Positions 43,998-53,458 of a stretch of DNA of 64,000 nt are shown here, one piece after another. Under the pieces are notes generated by a model that did not search any database, was not told where the DNA came from, and was given only the letters and a program-made list of their open reading frames with translations. A program made the position numbers and the translations under genes. Source of the DNA: Hyphomonadaceae bacterium (GTDB lineage Bacteria; Pseudomonadota; Alphaproteobacteria; Caulobacterales; Hyphomonadaceae); NCBI GenBank assembly GCA_024743315.1, contig JANSWU010000002.1, positions 480,403 to 544,402 of the forward strand. Reading direction: 5' to 3'. Position 1 is the stretch's first letter. Each line of letters starts with the position of its first letter.

Positions 43998-45278
43998 ATG
44001 CCGCTCGGACTGTTTTTCTATAGAACCATCACGTTTTTGATCGCGCCTTTTTTAGGCGCGTTCTTTCGTCGGCGAGCGCGTGACGGGAAAGAGGATGCCA
44101 GCCGAATTTCAGAACGCTTTGCCAAAACCGTGCCTGAGCGACCCACCGGCTCACTTATTTGGTTGCATGCTGCCAGTGTGGGCGAGTCGCAGTTACTGCT
44201 CGAGATCGTTCGTCGTATATCTAAACAAGGCCAGGTGCAGGCATCGTTCCTGTTCACCTGTCAAACCCGAACCGCTGCGGAGCTGATCAAAAAGGCGCTT
44301 CAGGACGACCCGGCCCTGTCGCGCATCAACGCGCGTCAGCAGATGGCGCCCGTGGACACACCCGGGACGGCCAAGAGATTCCTGGCGCATTGGCGGCCTC
44401 AGCTTGCAATTTTCGCCGAGGGTGAGATTTGGCCAAACTTGCTGCTCAACATGAAGCGCATTGGAATACCGACTGCGCTGATTAATGCCAGAATGACCGA
44501 GAAAAGTATTCTCGGATGGATGCGCTGGCGAAAAACGGCGGCGCGCGTCTTTGGCGCGTTCGATCTGATCATCGCGGCCGATCTCCAAACCAAAACCGGA
44601 TTGGAAGCACTATCCGGTCGATCTGTGATCAATCCGGGGAATCTCAAATCTGCCTTGCCGGCGCCGTCTGTTGACGAGCAAGAGTTGGCGCTGTTCACGG
44701 CACGCTTGCAAGACACGTCTGTGCTGCTAGCCGCGTCGACGCATCCCGGCGAGGAAGCGCTTATCATTGATGCATTGATGCAAATGCAGCCACGACCTTT
44801 CCTGATCCTGGCGCCACGTCATCCGGAGCGTGGGGATGAAGTTGACAGCCTGCTGTCTTGTACGAAACTTGCCATCGCCCGTCGTTCGGAACATGATGAG
44901 GTGACCGCCGAGACGGATGTCCTGCTCGCAGACACGATGGGCGAGATGGGGCTGTGGTACCGCTTGGCAGACGCGGTCTATCTCGGTGGCGGTCATGCGC
45001 CAGGCGTGGGCGGGCACAACCCGTTGGAAGCCTTGCGTCTCGGCAAACCGATTCTCACCGGCCCGAGCCTGTTCAATTTCTCGGACTTGTCGAAACGGCT
45101 TTTGCAGCATGAAGGGTTCACGACCGTCGCAGATGCCGACGCAATCGTCGCAAACTATCCGCCAGCGCCGGTGTCACAAAGTCTGATCGATATGTTGGAA
45201 TCCGATGCCTTGGGACCGATATCCAAAACCATGACGGCACTGCACCCCCATCTGGCTGCACTTGAGGCGTCGAAATGA
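43998..45278 (+). CDS. waaA: 3-deoxy-D-manno-octulosonic acid transferase
   Basis: A 426-residue membrane-anchored glycosyltransferase (also KdtA) that adds Kdo from CMP-Kdo to lipid IVA. An N-terminal hydrophobic anchor is followed by LIWLHAASVGESQLL, with the catalytic glutamate of the family, then FAEGEIWPNLL and, in the second Rossmann domain, GGGHAPGVGGHNPLEAL. The length is normal. Its TGA overlaps the lpxK ATG (ATGA). Confidence 0.93.
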   Translation: MPLGLFFYRTITFLIAPFLGAFFRRRARDGKEDASRISERFAKTVPERPTGSLIWLHAASVGESQLLLEIVRRISKQGQVQASFLFTCQTRTAAELIKKALQDDPALSRINARQQMAPVDTPGTAKRFLAHWRPQLAIFAEGEIWPNLLLNMKRIGIPTALINARMTEKSILGWMRWRKTAARVFGAFDLIIAADLQTKTGLEALSGRSVINPGNLKSALPAPSVDEQELALFTARLQDTSVLLAASTHPGEEALIIDALMQMQPRPFLILAPRHPERGDEVDSLLSCTKLAIARRSEHDEVTAETDVLLADTMGEMGLWYRLADAVYLGGGHAPGVGGHNPLEALRLGKPILTGPSLFNFSDLSKRLLQHEGFTTVADADAIVANYPPAPVSQSLIDMLESDALGPISKTMTALHPHLAALEASK

Positions 45279-46276
45279 GAGAACCACGCTTCTGGGCACG
45301 TGATGTCGACCCGAAGTCGCGCGAAGCCGCTCCGCTCATGCGGTTTCTGCTGACGCCGCTGGCAGCGCTCTATGCGCACATCACCGCGCGGCGGATCCGA
45401 AATACGTCTCCTACGCGAGTCACGGCAAAAGTCATTTGTGTCGGCAATCTGACAGCCGGCGGAGTCGGCAAAAGCCCGGTCGTGGCGCATTTGCGCACGC
45501 TCATCGCGGCCCGGTATACCTCACGCGTCGCGACCCTCAGCCGGGGCTATAAGGGAAAGCTCAAAGGACCGGTCCGGGTCGATCCAGCTCAGCACGACTC
45601 CGTTGATGTTGGGGATGAACCGCTGATGATGGCACGCAGCGGAGAAAGCTGGATCGGCGCTGACCGTGCGGCCGCAGGTCTTGCGATGAGCGATGCCGGG
45701 GTTGAAGTTATTTTGATGGATGATGGGCACCAGAATCCTGGCCTGTACAAAGACCTTTCTTTGATTGTCGTCGACGCCATGGCCGGCTTTGGCAATGGCT
45801 ATGTCATTCCGAAAGGCCCCCTCAGGGAACAGGTCGATGCTGGATTATCGCGCGCAGACGCGATCGTTTTGCTAGGCGAAGGGGATGCTCCAAGAATTCT
45901 ATTCGAGAGCGGTCTGCCCATACTGCGCGCAAAAATTACCGCAGCAGAAAAACCAGACGCCAAACCCTATGTTGCCTTCGCCGGGATCGGACGACCTGAA
46001 AAATTCTTCGATACGTTGACTGAGCTCGGTCTGGACGTGCGGGATGCGGTTCCCTTCCCGGACCATCACGCATTCGACAAGTCTGATTTCAAATATCTCA
46101 AACAACTCGCAGCGGAGCGATCAGCGACTTTGATCACCACCGAAAAGGATTTTGTGCGTTTAACACCAGAGCAGCGGCGGGATATCGAGTTTTTGCCCAT
46201 CAAGTTACAGTTCGATGAACCCGAACGGCTCGACAAGCTGATAGCAGATGTGATCAAACCCGGCGCGCATGGATAA
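45275..46276 (+). CDS. lpxK: Tetraacyldisaccharide 4'-kinase
   Basis: A 333-residue peripheral membrane kinase that phosphorylates the lipid A precursor at 4'. The P-loop is in GNLTAGGVGKSPVV near residue 60, followed by TLSRGYKGK and EVILMDDGHQNP, which carries the family's DDGxQ motif. It overlaps waaA by four bases and the following acyltransferase by eight. Confidence 0.94.
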   Translation: MREPRFWARDVDPKSREAAPLMRFLLTPLAALYAHITARRIRNTSPTRVTAKVICVGNLTAGGVGKSPVVAHLRTLIAARYTSRVATLSRGYKGKLKGPVRVDPAQHDSVDVGDEPLMMARSGESWIGADRAAAGLAMSDAGVEVILMDDGHQNPGLYKDLSLIVVDAMAGFGNGYVIPKGPLREQVDAGLSRADAIVLLGEGDAPRILFESGLPILRAKITAAEKPDAKPYVAFAGIGRPEKFFDTLTELGLDVRDAVPFPDHHAFDKSDFKYLKQLAAERSATLITTEKDFVRLTPEQRRDIEFLPIKLQFDEPERLDKLIADVIKPGAHG

Positions 46277-47228
46277 GACACAGCAGCAATACATTCGTCC
46301 CAAGGACATTGATAATCGATCCACGTTTCGGCAACGCCTGATGTGGCGGATTGAAGCACTTGCCTGGGATCTGATTTATTGGGGACCGATGAAAGCGCTC
46401 GGCCCGGACCGGGCGTCAAATTTTCTCGGTTGGTTGATGAAGTCGATAGCGCCGGCTTTCTCTCAGAACAAAACCGTCCGGCGAAACCTGCGCCTGGCTT
46501 TCCCGGATCTGCCGGAAGATGAGATCGACCGCATTGCAAAAGCCTCATGGGAGAGCGTCGGACGCACGGCTGGCGAATTGCCTCATCTGCCGGAAATCCA
46601 TCCCTATAAGGGCGACCGGGTCGAAGTCGTTGGGGCTGAACATCTCGACGCGGCGGAAGCCGCCGACCAAGGCGCGGTTTTCGTCTCAGGACATTTCGCC
46701 AATTGGGAAGTCATGGCAGCGGTCATTTGCAATCGCCCAGTGGATTGCCTCATCACGTATCGCGCGCTCAATAATCCGCATATTGATCGTAAACTGAATA
46801 AGGTTCGGCATGATTATGGGATTGGCGTGCTGACCCCGAAAGGCTTGGGCACGCGTGAGCTCATGCGTGCGCTCGGTAAGAATCGTTGTGTCGCGCTGAT
46901 GAATGATCAGAAGTTCAATCAAGGTCTTGCAATCGAGTTTTTCGGGCATCCAGCGATGACCGCACCGGGTCCATCTCGTCTGGCATTGAAATACAAAGTC
47001 CCGATTGTTCTGGTGACCACAAGGCGAACCGGCCCTGCCCGCTTCAAGGTCACGGTCCATCCACCATTCTTGCCAGTACAAACGGGCGATACTGAGCGTG
47101 ACGTTCGCGCCTGCGTCGAGCGAATTACGAGGCTGATCGAGACTGAGGTGCGCGCCAATCCGGAACAATGGTTTTGGCAGCACCGCCGTTGGCCGAAGGA
47201 GGCATGGCGCGATGCCGGCGTGATGTAA
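46269..47228 (+). CDS. Lysophospholipid/lipid A acyltransferase, LpxL-HtrB family
   Basis: A 319-residue protein of the lauroyl acyltransferase family. The catalytic H-x4-E is in VSGHFANWEVM; RRNLRLAFPDL and PEQWFWQHRRWPKEAW are typical of LpxL/LpxM. It probably adds a secondary acyl chain to Kdo2-lipid A, which agrees with its overlap with lpxK. Which chain and position it serves cannot be told from the sequence. Confidence 0.9.
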   Translation: MDKTQQQYIRPKDIDNRSTFRQRLMWRIEALAWDLIYWGPMKALGPDRASNFLGWLMKSIAPAFSQNKTVRRNLRLAFPDLPEDEIDRIAKASWESVGRTAGELPHLPEIHPYKGDRVEVVGAEHLDAAEAADQGAVFVSGHFANWEVMAAVICNRPVDCLITYRALNNPHIDRKLNKVRHDYGIGVLTPKGLGTRELMRALGKNRCVALMNDQKFNQGLAIEFFGHPAMTAPGPSRLALKYKVPIVLVTTRRTGPARFKVTVHPPFLPVQTGDTERDVRACVERITRLIETEVRANPEQWFWQHRRWPKEAWRDAGVM

Positions 47229-47285
47229 GCGCTGTGCGAGCAGCCCCTCTGCCCTACATCTAACCCAAGCCAATAGGAGCACCAC

Positions 47286-47702
47286 ATGCCCCCGTTTCTT
47301 GATATCATCGCGATCCTGGCCCTTGGCTTCTGTGCTGCGCTTGGTCTTGGGTCTATGCTCGTGCCGAGCTGGGCCGCAGGCGTTGTTCGACTCGTAGAAG
47401 ACCCCGATCCGGATAAGCCCGGCGGGTTTTCGGAGTTTCGGGCGACCTATGGCGGTTTGCTTCTGCTTATCCATTTGTCCGTGCTGATTATCATGCTGCA
47501 GGACCAACTCGATCTGACCTACAAGATCTTTGCCTTATTCCCGGTTGCGATGGGGTGGATTGGTGCTGGCCTGGGACGTACGATTTCCTTGATCATGGAC
47601 AAAGAGAAAAACCGGTCGAATGGTCTCATTCCGGTTTGGATTCCGATGGAATTTGCTTTAGGCTTTGCCATTCTTGCGCCCGTGTTCGGGCTGCAATCCT
47701 GA
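47286..47702 (+). CDS. Small membrane protein, DUF4345-like
   Basis: A 138-residue protein with four hydrophobic segments, an early GLGSMLVPSWAAGVVRLVED, then FSEFRATYGGLLLLIHLSV and GRTISLIMDKEKN. The EFRATYGG element resembles DUF4345 proteins, a match I hold with low certainty. Position between the acyltransferase and a pseudouridine synthase gives no clear functional hint. Confidence 0.6.
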   Translation: MPPFLDIIAILALGFCAALGLGSMLVPSWAAGVVRLVEDPDPDKPGGFSEFRATYGGLLLLIHLSVLIIMLQDQLDLTYKIFALFPVAMGWIGAGLGRTISLIMDKEKNRSNGLIPVWIPMEFALGFAILAPVFGLQS

Positions 47703-47714
47703 TCGGAGACCCAC

Positions 47715-48605
47715 ATGACGGACCGTCGCGAGACGAACCGAAAATCGAAACGGCGCCCCAAACGCTCCCCGAAATCGGTAGAACCAGACTGGCAGGACGG
47801 TGAACGCATTGCCAAATACCTGGCCCGTGCTGGCGTGGCGTCACGCCGAGAAGCCGAAGCCCTGATTGAACGCGGCGAAGTGCGTGTTGATGGACGCAAA
47901 CTCACGACTCCCGCTTTCAAAGTCACAGGACGTGAAGACATTCGGGTTTTTGGAAAACGCGTCCAAGCGCACGAACCGGTACGGGTCTGGCGGTATCACA
48001 AGCCGTCCGGCCTGATCACGACAACGTCTGATCCGGAAGGTCGCCGGACGATTTTTGACGAATTGCCGAAATCCCTGCCCCGGACCATCACCATTGGCCG
48101 ATTGGACTTGACCACGGAAGGTATCCTATTGCTGACCAATGATGGCAGTCTGGCGCGCGCGATGGAGCTGCCAAAGACCGGATTTGTGCGCCACTATCGG
48201 GCCCGTGCACATGGTGAGATTACCCAAGACCAGCTGGACACGCTGAAAGGCGGGATCACGCTTGATGACGGCACACGCTACACCTCAATTGAGGCGGAGC
48301 TGGAGCGTCAGACCGGGACCAATAATTGGATCAATGTGCGATTGACCGAAGGCAAGAACCGGGAAGTGCGAAAGGCGATGGAACACCTTGGATTGCAGGT
48401 GAACCGTTTGATCCGTACTCAGTACGGGCCTTTTGAACTCGGTGATTTGCGGCCAGGCGCCGTAGAAGAAATTCCTGCCGAACACTTACGCGCGCAGCTG
48501 AGCGGGATTATTCCAGACAAGCATTTGCCCGCACCGCCGCAAGAAAGACGCCCAGAGCGTCGAAAACCTTCCGGGGCGGCACGGGTTCACAGACGCGGGC
48601 GATGA
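47715..48605 (+). CDS. Pseudouridine synthase, RluB/RsuA family
   Basis: A 296-residue enzyme with an N-terminal S4 RNA-binding domain (RIAKYLARAGVASRREAEAL), the catalytic aspartate in GRLDLTTEGILLLTND and the C-terminal NREVRKAMEHLGLQVNRL. Basic tails lie at both ends. RluB acts on 23S rRNA U2605 and the long C-terminal tail favours RluB over RsuA or RluE. It begins 12 bases after the preceding gene. Confidence 0.9.
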   Translation: MTDRRETNRKSKRRPKRSPKSVEPDWQDGERIAKYLARAGVASRREAEALIERGEVRVDGRKLTTPAFKVTGREDIRVFGKRVQAHEPVRVWRYHKPSGLITTTSDPEGRRTIFDELPKSLPRTITIGRLDLTTEGILLLTNDGSLARAMELPKTGFVRHYRARAHGEITQDQLDTLKGGITLDDGTRYTSIEAELERQTGTNNWINVRLTEGKNREVRKAMEHLGLQVNRLIRTQYGPFELGDLRPGAVEEIPAEHLRAQLSGIIPDKHLPAPPQERRPERRKPSGAARVHRRGR

Positions 48606-48648
48606 GCTAACGTAAACGTCAATCGCGACTGGCAAGCGGGAGACGTTT

Positions 48649-49980
48649 ATGGGCTTTCAGAATGTAACCGAAACCTATCAGGAAGAGACCCAGCCCGGGC
48701 CGCCATCCAATCCGCCTATCTATGACCTCAAACCCCCGGTTCCACTGTACAGCCCGGAAGTATTCTCCAGCCATGGTGGATACACTTTTGAAGCCTTCGA
48801 CAAGATGCGGTCTGAGGCGCCGATTATGTGGCATCCCGAAGAGCATGGCCGTGGCTTCTGGGCCCTGACCAGCTATGACCTGATCAAAGCGGTTGAGCTC
48901 GACCCTGCGACGTATTCCTCGCAGCGTGGCGGCATCCTGATGTCCTATGGCTTGCCGGAAATTCCGCGTCATCCACTCCTGCATTCATCGTCTCTGAACT
49001 CACTGATCAATCTGGACCGTCCGCACCACACACCGCTGCGGATGGAGCATATGGCCTGGTTCCGCCCCGACTATGTCGCCGAGCTCAAAAAGAAGGTCGA
49101 TGCGAAGGTCAATGACTTGCTCGATGACATGCAGGCGCAAGGCCCTGTGGTCGACATGGTCGAAATGTTTTCGGCCGAGCTTCCGCTGTTTACGTTGTGT
49201 GAAATTCTCGGGGTGCCTGAGGCCGATCGACCCAAGCTGGTGCATTGGATGCACTACCTCGAGAATGCTCAATATCAGGCCCAGCAAGAGGGCCTCGGAA
49301 ATCTCTCGCCGGAACAGATCATGGAATTCATGAACGAGATCCAGGCACTGTTTGATTATGGCCGCCATCAGCTTTTGGAGCGGCGCAAAAACCCGAAGCA
49401 TGATCTCCTCAGCGCCATTGCGAATGCTGAAATCGATGGTGAACCCCTGTCCGATGAGTTTTTGGACGGGTCCTGGCTGCTGATCGTGTTTGCCGGCAAT
49501 GACACCACCCGAAATTCGCTCTCGGGCACGATGAAGCTATTGACCGCACATATGGACCAGCGGGCGAAACTGATCGCCCAGCCGGATCTGTTCCCGAACT
49601 TCGTCCATGAAGCCATTCGCATGGTCAGCCCAGTCACTTATATGCGCCGAACCGTGACAGAGGACACGACCCTCGGCGGACAGCCGCTAAGCGAAGGCGA
49701 TAAGGTCGTAATGTATTATGCGGCGGCCAACCGAGATCCAGGAAAATTCGAGAACCCGAACGCGTTTGACATTGAACGGGCCAATGCCAATGAGCATTTG
49801 GCGTTTGGAAACGGCCCGCATGTCTGCCTCGGCAAACGCGTCGCGATTATGCAATTAGAGACTGCTTATCGAAACATTCTTGGCCGTTTTCCAAACATCA
49901 AATGGACCGGCAAGAGTGCGCTCGCGCCCAGCAATTTTGTCCACGCGATCTCTCACCTTGAAGTGGATCTTGGGGTCTAG
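48649..49980 (+). CDS. Cytochrome P450
   Basis: A 443-residue soluble P450. The I-helix motif FAGNDTT is at 281-287, the E321-x-x-R324 of the K-helix follows, and the haem-ligating cysteine is C393 in FGNGPHVCLG. The AGNDTTRNS sequence and a methionine-rich N-terminus resemble CYP125/CYP124/CYP142-type steroid or branched-lipid hydroxylases; this placement is uncertain. No ferredoxin or reductase gene is adjacent. The stop overlaps the EAL gene tail to tail. Confidence 0.9.
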   Translation: MGFQNVTETYQEETQPGPPSNPPIYDLKPPVPLYSPEVFSSHGGYTFEAFDKMRSEAPIMWHPEEHGRGFWALTSYDLIKAVELDPATYSSQRGGILMSYGLPEIPRHPLLHSSSLNSLINLDRPHHTPLRMEHMAWFRPDYVAELKKKVDAKVNDLLDDMQAQGPVVDMVEMFSAELPLFTLCEILGVPEADRPKLVHWMHYLENAQYQAQQEGLGNLSPEQIMEFMNEIQALFDYGRHQLLERRKNPKHDLLSAIANAEIDGEPLSDEFLDGSWLLIVFAGNDTTRNSLSGTMKLLTAHMDQRAKLIAQPDLFPNFVHEAIRMVSPVTYMRRTVTEDTTLGGQPLSEGDKVVMYYAAANRDPGKFENPNAFDIERANANEHLAFGNGPHVCLGKRVAIMQLETAYRNILGRFPNIKWTGKSALAPSNFVHAISHLEVDLGV

Positions 49981-50978
49981 GTCCGCAGGAAGGCTTCCGC
50001 CTGGTTGATCGACATAGGGCGTCCGAGCGCAAAACCTTGGGCGTGATCGAAGCCGAGGGTCCGCAAACGCGGCATCATGGTTTCATCTTCCACGCCCTCC
50101 GCGGTCGAGCTCATACCAAGACGGCGGGAAATCAGCGTCAAGGCTTCAAGAATGGTCTCAACCCGCGGATTGTCGATTTGCTGGATCAGGGTTGAATCCA
50201 CTTTCAACCCGTCAGCAGGCAAGTCGGCCAGCCACTGAAACGAAGAATGGCCTGAACCAAAATCATCAAGCACGATCCCAGCACCGGCGTCTCGAAGCTC
50301 TTGAATACGCACCAGGGTTTGCTGGGTGTCGCGCAAAGCGTCTTGTTCTGTCAGTTCCAAGCGGAGCAGTCTCGGCGCCAGATCGTGGCCGCTGCGTAGA
50401 GCTTCCACCAGATCGACCAGTTGCTTATCGGTAAGATCGTGACTGGTTATATTAACCTGCATAAACAGGTCCGCATTGCCCGTCAGCCTTCGGAACGAGG
50501 CCAGTGCATCGGCAGCACTAATCAACATGGACGATGCCAGGCCTTGCGTGTCTTTGACGGGTGCTCCCTGCCCTGTTTCGTCGCCCCATCTCGCCAGAGC
50601 TTCAAAGCCATTCACACGATGCGTGCGTAAGCAGACTATGGGCTGAAAAACAGGCTGTAACTCGACCAATCCGTCGGCAGTCTGAGTGACTTCATCGGAA
50701 ACGGATAGGATCACACCGCGCGACGAGGTTTCATCAATCGCACCTCCTGCTAGGTGTACGATCTCTCCCTCCGCCGTTACGAGCTCCAAGGCGACGTCGC
50801 CGTCTGGTGTGTTCAAACCGCCCCGTAATCGCTGGCGGCTAAGGCCGTCGAGCACATGGCTGAGATCCTCAAGCGCCCAATCGCCTGATAGAAGGCGCCC
50901 GAGGGTTGGTTGTTCCAGCGTCAGCGTCAGACGTTCCGTCTGTCGGTTCCACTGCCATTCACCGACGGGAACACTCAT
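49977..50978 (-). CDS. EAL-domain protein (c-di-GMP phosphodiesterase) with PAS-like N-terminus
   Basis: A 333-residue protein. Residues to about 95 look like a PAS-type sensor; the rest is an EAL domain with FEALARW, the metal-binding ELTEQD, DDFGSGHSS, LKVDS and AEGVED. All catalytic acids I can check are present, so it is probably an active c-di-GMP phosphodiesterase. ATG 50978 lies five bases after the thrC stop and is preferred to the ATGs at 51014 and 51002, which would lie inside thrC. It ends the long cox-thrC transcription unit. Confidence 0.87.
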   Translation of the reverse strand: MSVPVGEWQWNRQTERLTLTLEQPTLGRLLSGDWALEDLSHVLDGLSRQRLRGGLNTPDGDVALELVTAEGEIVHLAGGAIDETSSRGVILSVSDEVTQTADGLVELQPVFQPIVCLRTHRVNGFEALARWGDETGQGAPVKDTQGLASSMLISAADALASFRRLTGNADLFMQVNITSHDLTDKQLVDLVEALRSGHDLAPRLLRLELTEQDALRDTQQTLVRIQELRDAGAGIVLDDFGSGHSSFQWLADLPADGLKVDSTLIQQIDNPRVETILEALTLISRRLGMSSTAEGVEDETMMPRLRTLGFDHAQGFALGRPMSINQAEAFLRT

Positions 50979-50982
50979 CGGC

Positions 50983-52371
50983 TCAAGCGTCCGCAACCGC
51001 ATTGCTGCGAACATAGTCTTTCACGGAGGAAAGATCATTTGCCACACGCTCAAAGACTTCGCCGCGCGCCTTCAATTCATCACAACGGAGGGGTAACGGG
51101 GCGTCATCGCCTGTCGCTTCTAACACTGTTTCCGGAAACTTGGCGGCATGTGCGGTGGATAGGACCACGGTGCACGCTTCAGTCTCAGGCAATCGTCGCG
51201 CCGCCGCCGTACCGACGGCCGTGTGCGGGCAAATCAGCCCGCCCGTTTCGCGTTTGAACATGCGCATTTCGTCTAGCGTCCCGGAATTATCGACGACGGC
51301 TGCAGTAAAGCCCGTACACCCTAATGGTCCCCGAACGTTTTCTGGCAAATTTGCCGAACCGGCTTGCCGGTACTGTTCGTATGTGCGCCTCACCACATCC
51401 CCGTCCCGGCCTGCCACTTCAAAGAACAGGCGCTCGAAATTACTGGGGACCGAGATATCCATGGCCGGGCTCGGCGTTGCCACCGCCTGCTCGCGCATCA
51501 TGGCACCATCCTGAAGCAGCGTTGCGAGTGATTTGTTTTCATTGACCGCGCAGATAATCTCAAACCCCGCCAGAAGACCGCAGCGCGCCGCGACATAGCC
51601 AGCGAACGCGTCGCCCATATTGCCGCTTGGAACCACAAATCGAAGCGGGCGGCCCGGTCCGAGGGCTGCCTGAGCGGTCGCATAGTACACGGCTTGCGCG
51701 GCAATCCGCGCCCAATTGATCGAATTGACGCCCGACAGGCGTACCTCTCTCGAGAAGTTTCGATCCGCAAACATGGCTTTGACCAGAGCCTGGCAATCAT
51801 CGAAGTCGCCATCGACTGCGAGATTGTGGACATTGGGCGCGCCCGTCGTCGTCATGAACAGCCTCTGGACTGGAGAAACACGTTCATGTGGGTGCAAGAT
51901 ATACAAGTCCACCTGCTCCGCGCCTGCAAAGGCGGCTGCGGCAGCCCCACCTGTGTCGCCAGATGTTGCACATACGACGCTCATCCGCTCGCCGCGGCGG
52001 CTCAGAACAAGATCATAGAGTTGGGCGATGAACTGCATCGCCACATCCTTGAAGGCGAGCGTCGGTCCGTGATGCAGCTCCATGATAAATTGACCAGCCC
52101 CGCTCTGCGCTAAGGGCGCAACGGCTTGGTGAGAAAAGCTGGCATAGGCGCGCTGGCAAAGACCGGCTACGTCTTCCAAGCTAAGCGCATCTCCGGCAAA
52201 TGCGCTCAAGACCCGGGTTGCAACTTGTACATACGTCTCATGGGATTGTGCGGGCGCGATTTGCGGCCAGCTTTCCGGCACATATAGTCCGCCATCCGGC
52301 GCCAGACCGGTTAGGCAAGCTTCCACAAAATCGACAGGCGCGGCCTGTCCTCGAGTCGAAATATATTTCAT
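50983..52371 (-). CDS. thrC: Threonine synthase
   Basis: A 462-residue PLP enzyme that converts O-phosphohomoserine to threonine. The N-terminus MKYISTRGQ is the family start; the PLP lysine is in PTLAFKDVAMQ, followed by CATSGDTGGAAAAAF and VPSGNMGDAFAG. It is 17 bases downstream of the SURF1 gene, and its open frame to 52464 would read into that gene. Its place behind cox genes is seen in other alphaproteobacteria. Confidence 0.94.
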   Translation of the reverse strand: MKYISTRGQAAPVDFVEACLTGLAPDGGLYVPESWPQIAPAQSHETYVQVATRVLSAFAGDALSLEDVAGLCQRAYASFSHQAVAPLAQSGAGQFIMELHHGPTLAFKDVAMQFIAQLYDLVLSRRGERMSVVCATSGDTGGAAAAAFAGAEQVDLYILHPHERVSPVQRLFMTTTGAPNVHNLAVDGDFDDCQALVKAMFADRNFSREVRLSGVNSINWARIAAQAVYYATAQAALGPGRPLRFVVPSGNMGDAFAGYVAARCGLLAGFEIICAVNENKSLATLLQDGAMMREQAVATPSPAMDISVPSNFERLFFEVAGRDGDVVRRTYEQYRQAGSANLPENVRGPLGCTGFTAAVVDNSGTLDEMRMFKRETGGLICPHTAVGTAAARRLPETEACTVVLSTAHAAKFPETVLEATGDDAPLPLRCDELKARGEVFERVANDLSSVKDYVRSNAVADA

Positions 52372-52388
52372 GGCGTTGGCCAAAATTC

Positions 52389-53078
52389 CTAAAATTTCAA
52401 GCGCCCTTGAGCGCGATGCAGGGCGAGATAAACACCGATCAACCCCAAGGCCATCCCCCACCAAGTCAAAGCATAGCCGAAATGCCGTTCTGGCGGCAAT
52501 GGATCAACCGGCTTGGAAAACGCATATGGGTTGAGCGTTTGTCTTGCCTGGCTGAGATCATTGGCGTTTCTGACCGTCATTATGACAGGTTCTGCAACAC
52601 GCGGTGTTTCAGAAACGCCAAGGCGCGCGCTAAGCTTGGTCGGATCCAGCGTATACCAGAGATCTCTTTCCGGCTCGTCGCGTCCCGAAAAACTGGAATT
52701 GCCTGGCGATTTGAGCGAAAGAGTGCCCTCGAAGGTAACCGTCTCTGGGAAATTTGAAATCGCGATCGGGACCGATTGTGCCCCGCCTGTGGCTTCGACC
52801 ATGGCAAGCACGATCTCGTCACTGCCTTGTACGCGCCCCGGGACGTAACGACGCCAGATCGGCTCGCTGTCAGCAAAGCCATACACCTGTTGCGCATTGT
52901 TCGGATTATCGCGCGAAATTTCGATGACTAGGCGCTCGCGACCATCAACCTGTTCTTGCGCGGGCGGAGCGGCCATTTTTTCCGAGTAGCGCGCATATTG
53001 CCAATTGCCGAGCAAGACCAAGATGACCAGGCTCACGACACTGCACAAAGACAGGATCGGCATGGGTCGAAAGCTCAT
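52389..53078 (-). CDS. SURF1-family cytochrome oxidase assembly protein
   Basis: A 229-residue protein with one helix at each end (PILSLCSVVSLVILVLLGNW near the start and a C-terminal TM around 205-225). LLGNWQYARYSEK and the central GRDEPERDLWYTLDP are SURF1 features. It helps place haem a into subunit I. ATG 53078 overlaps the DUF983 stop (ATGA). Confidence 0.9.
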   Translation of the reverse strand: MSFRPMPILSLCSVVSLVILVLLGNWQYARYSEKMAAPPAQEQVDGRERLVIEISRDNPNNAQQVYGFADSEPIWRRYVPGRVQGSDEIVLAMVEATGGAQSVPIAISNFPETVTFEGTLSLKSPGNSSFSGRDEPERDLWYTLDPTKLSARLGVSETPRVAEPVIMTVRNANDLSQARQTLNPYAFSKPVDPLPPERHFGYALTWWGMALGLIGVYLALHRAQGRLKF

Positions 53079-53455
53079 TCGCCGTGTTTCCCAATCGATT
53101 GCCATTGCGCTTCTTCGGCATGGTTTTTCCATTGCAAAGCGAACAGTAAGGATTTGAACGGCCGCAACAGAGCAACGCTGAGCCCTAAGATCACCGGGGA
53201 CCAAATGATCAAATGCACCCAATAAGGCGGATCAAACAGCACTTGAACCAGGAGCACGGGTGGGGTCACCAAAATACCGACCAGAAACATCACAAAGAAA
53301 GCCGGGCCATCTCCGGCATCGGCCTTACCAAAATCAGCGCCGCATGCAGAGCATGACGGCGCCAATCCAAGAAAAGATGAAAACACAGGCCCTGCTCCAC
53401 ATTGTGGGCAACGGCAGCGCAGGCCTGCCGAGATCGGCGAGACCCGCTGGCTCAC
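53075..53455 (-). CDS. DUF983 membrane protein
   Basis: A 126-residue protein with an N-terminal zinc-ribbon-like CPQCG...CSACG (C15-C18 and C35-C38 region), then two transmembrane helices. DUF983 genes commonly lie in alphaproteobacterial cox operons between ctaE and surf1; the role is unknown. It starts three bases after the ctaE stop. Confidence 0.88.
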   Translation of the reverse strand: MSQRVSPISAGLRCRCPQCGAGPVFSSFLGLAPSCSACGADFGKADAGDGPAFFVMFLVGILVTPPVLLVQVLFDPPYWVHLIIWSPVILGLSVALLRPFKSLLFALQWKNHAEEAQWQSIGKHGE

Positions 53456-53458
53456 CGA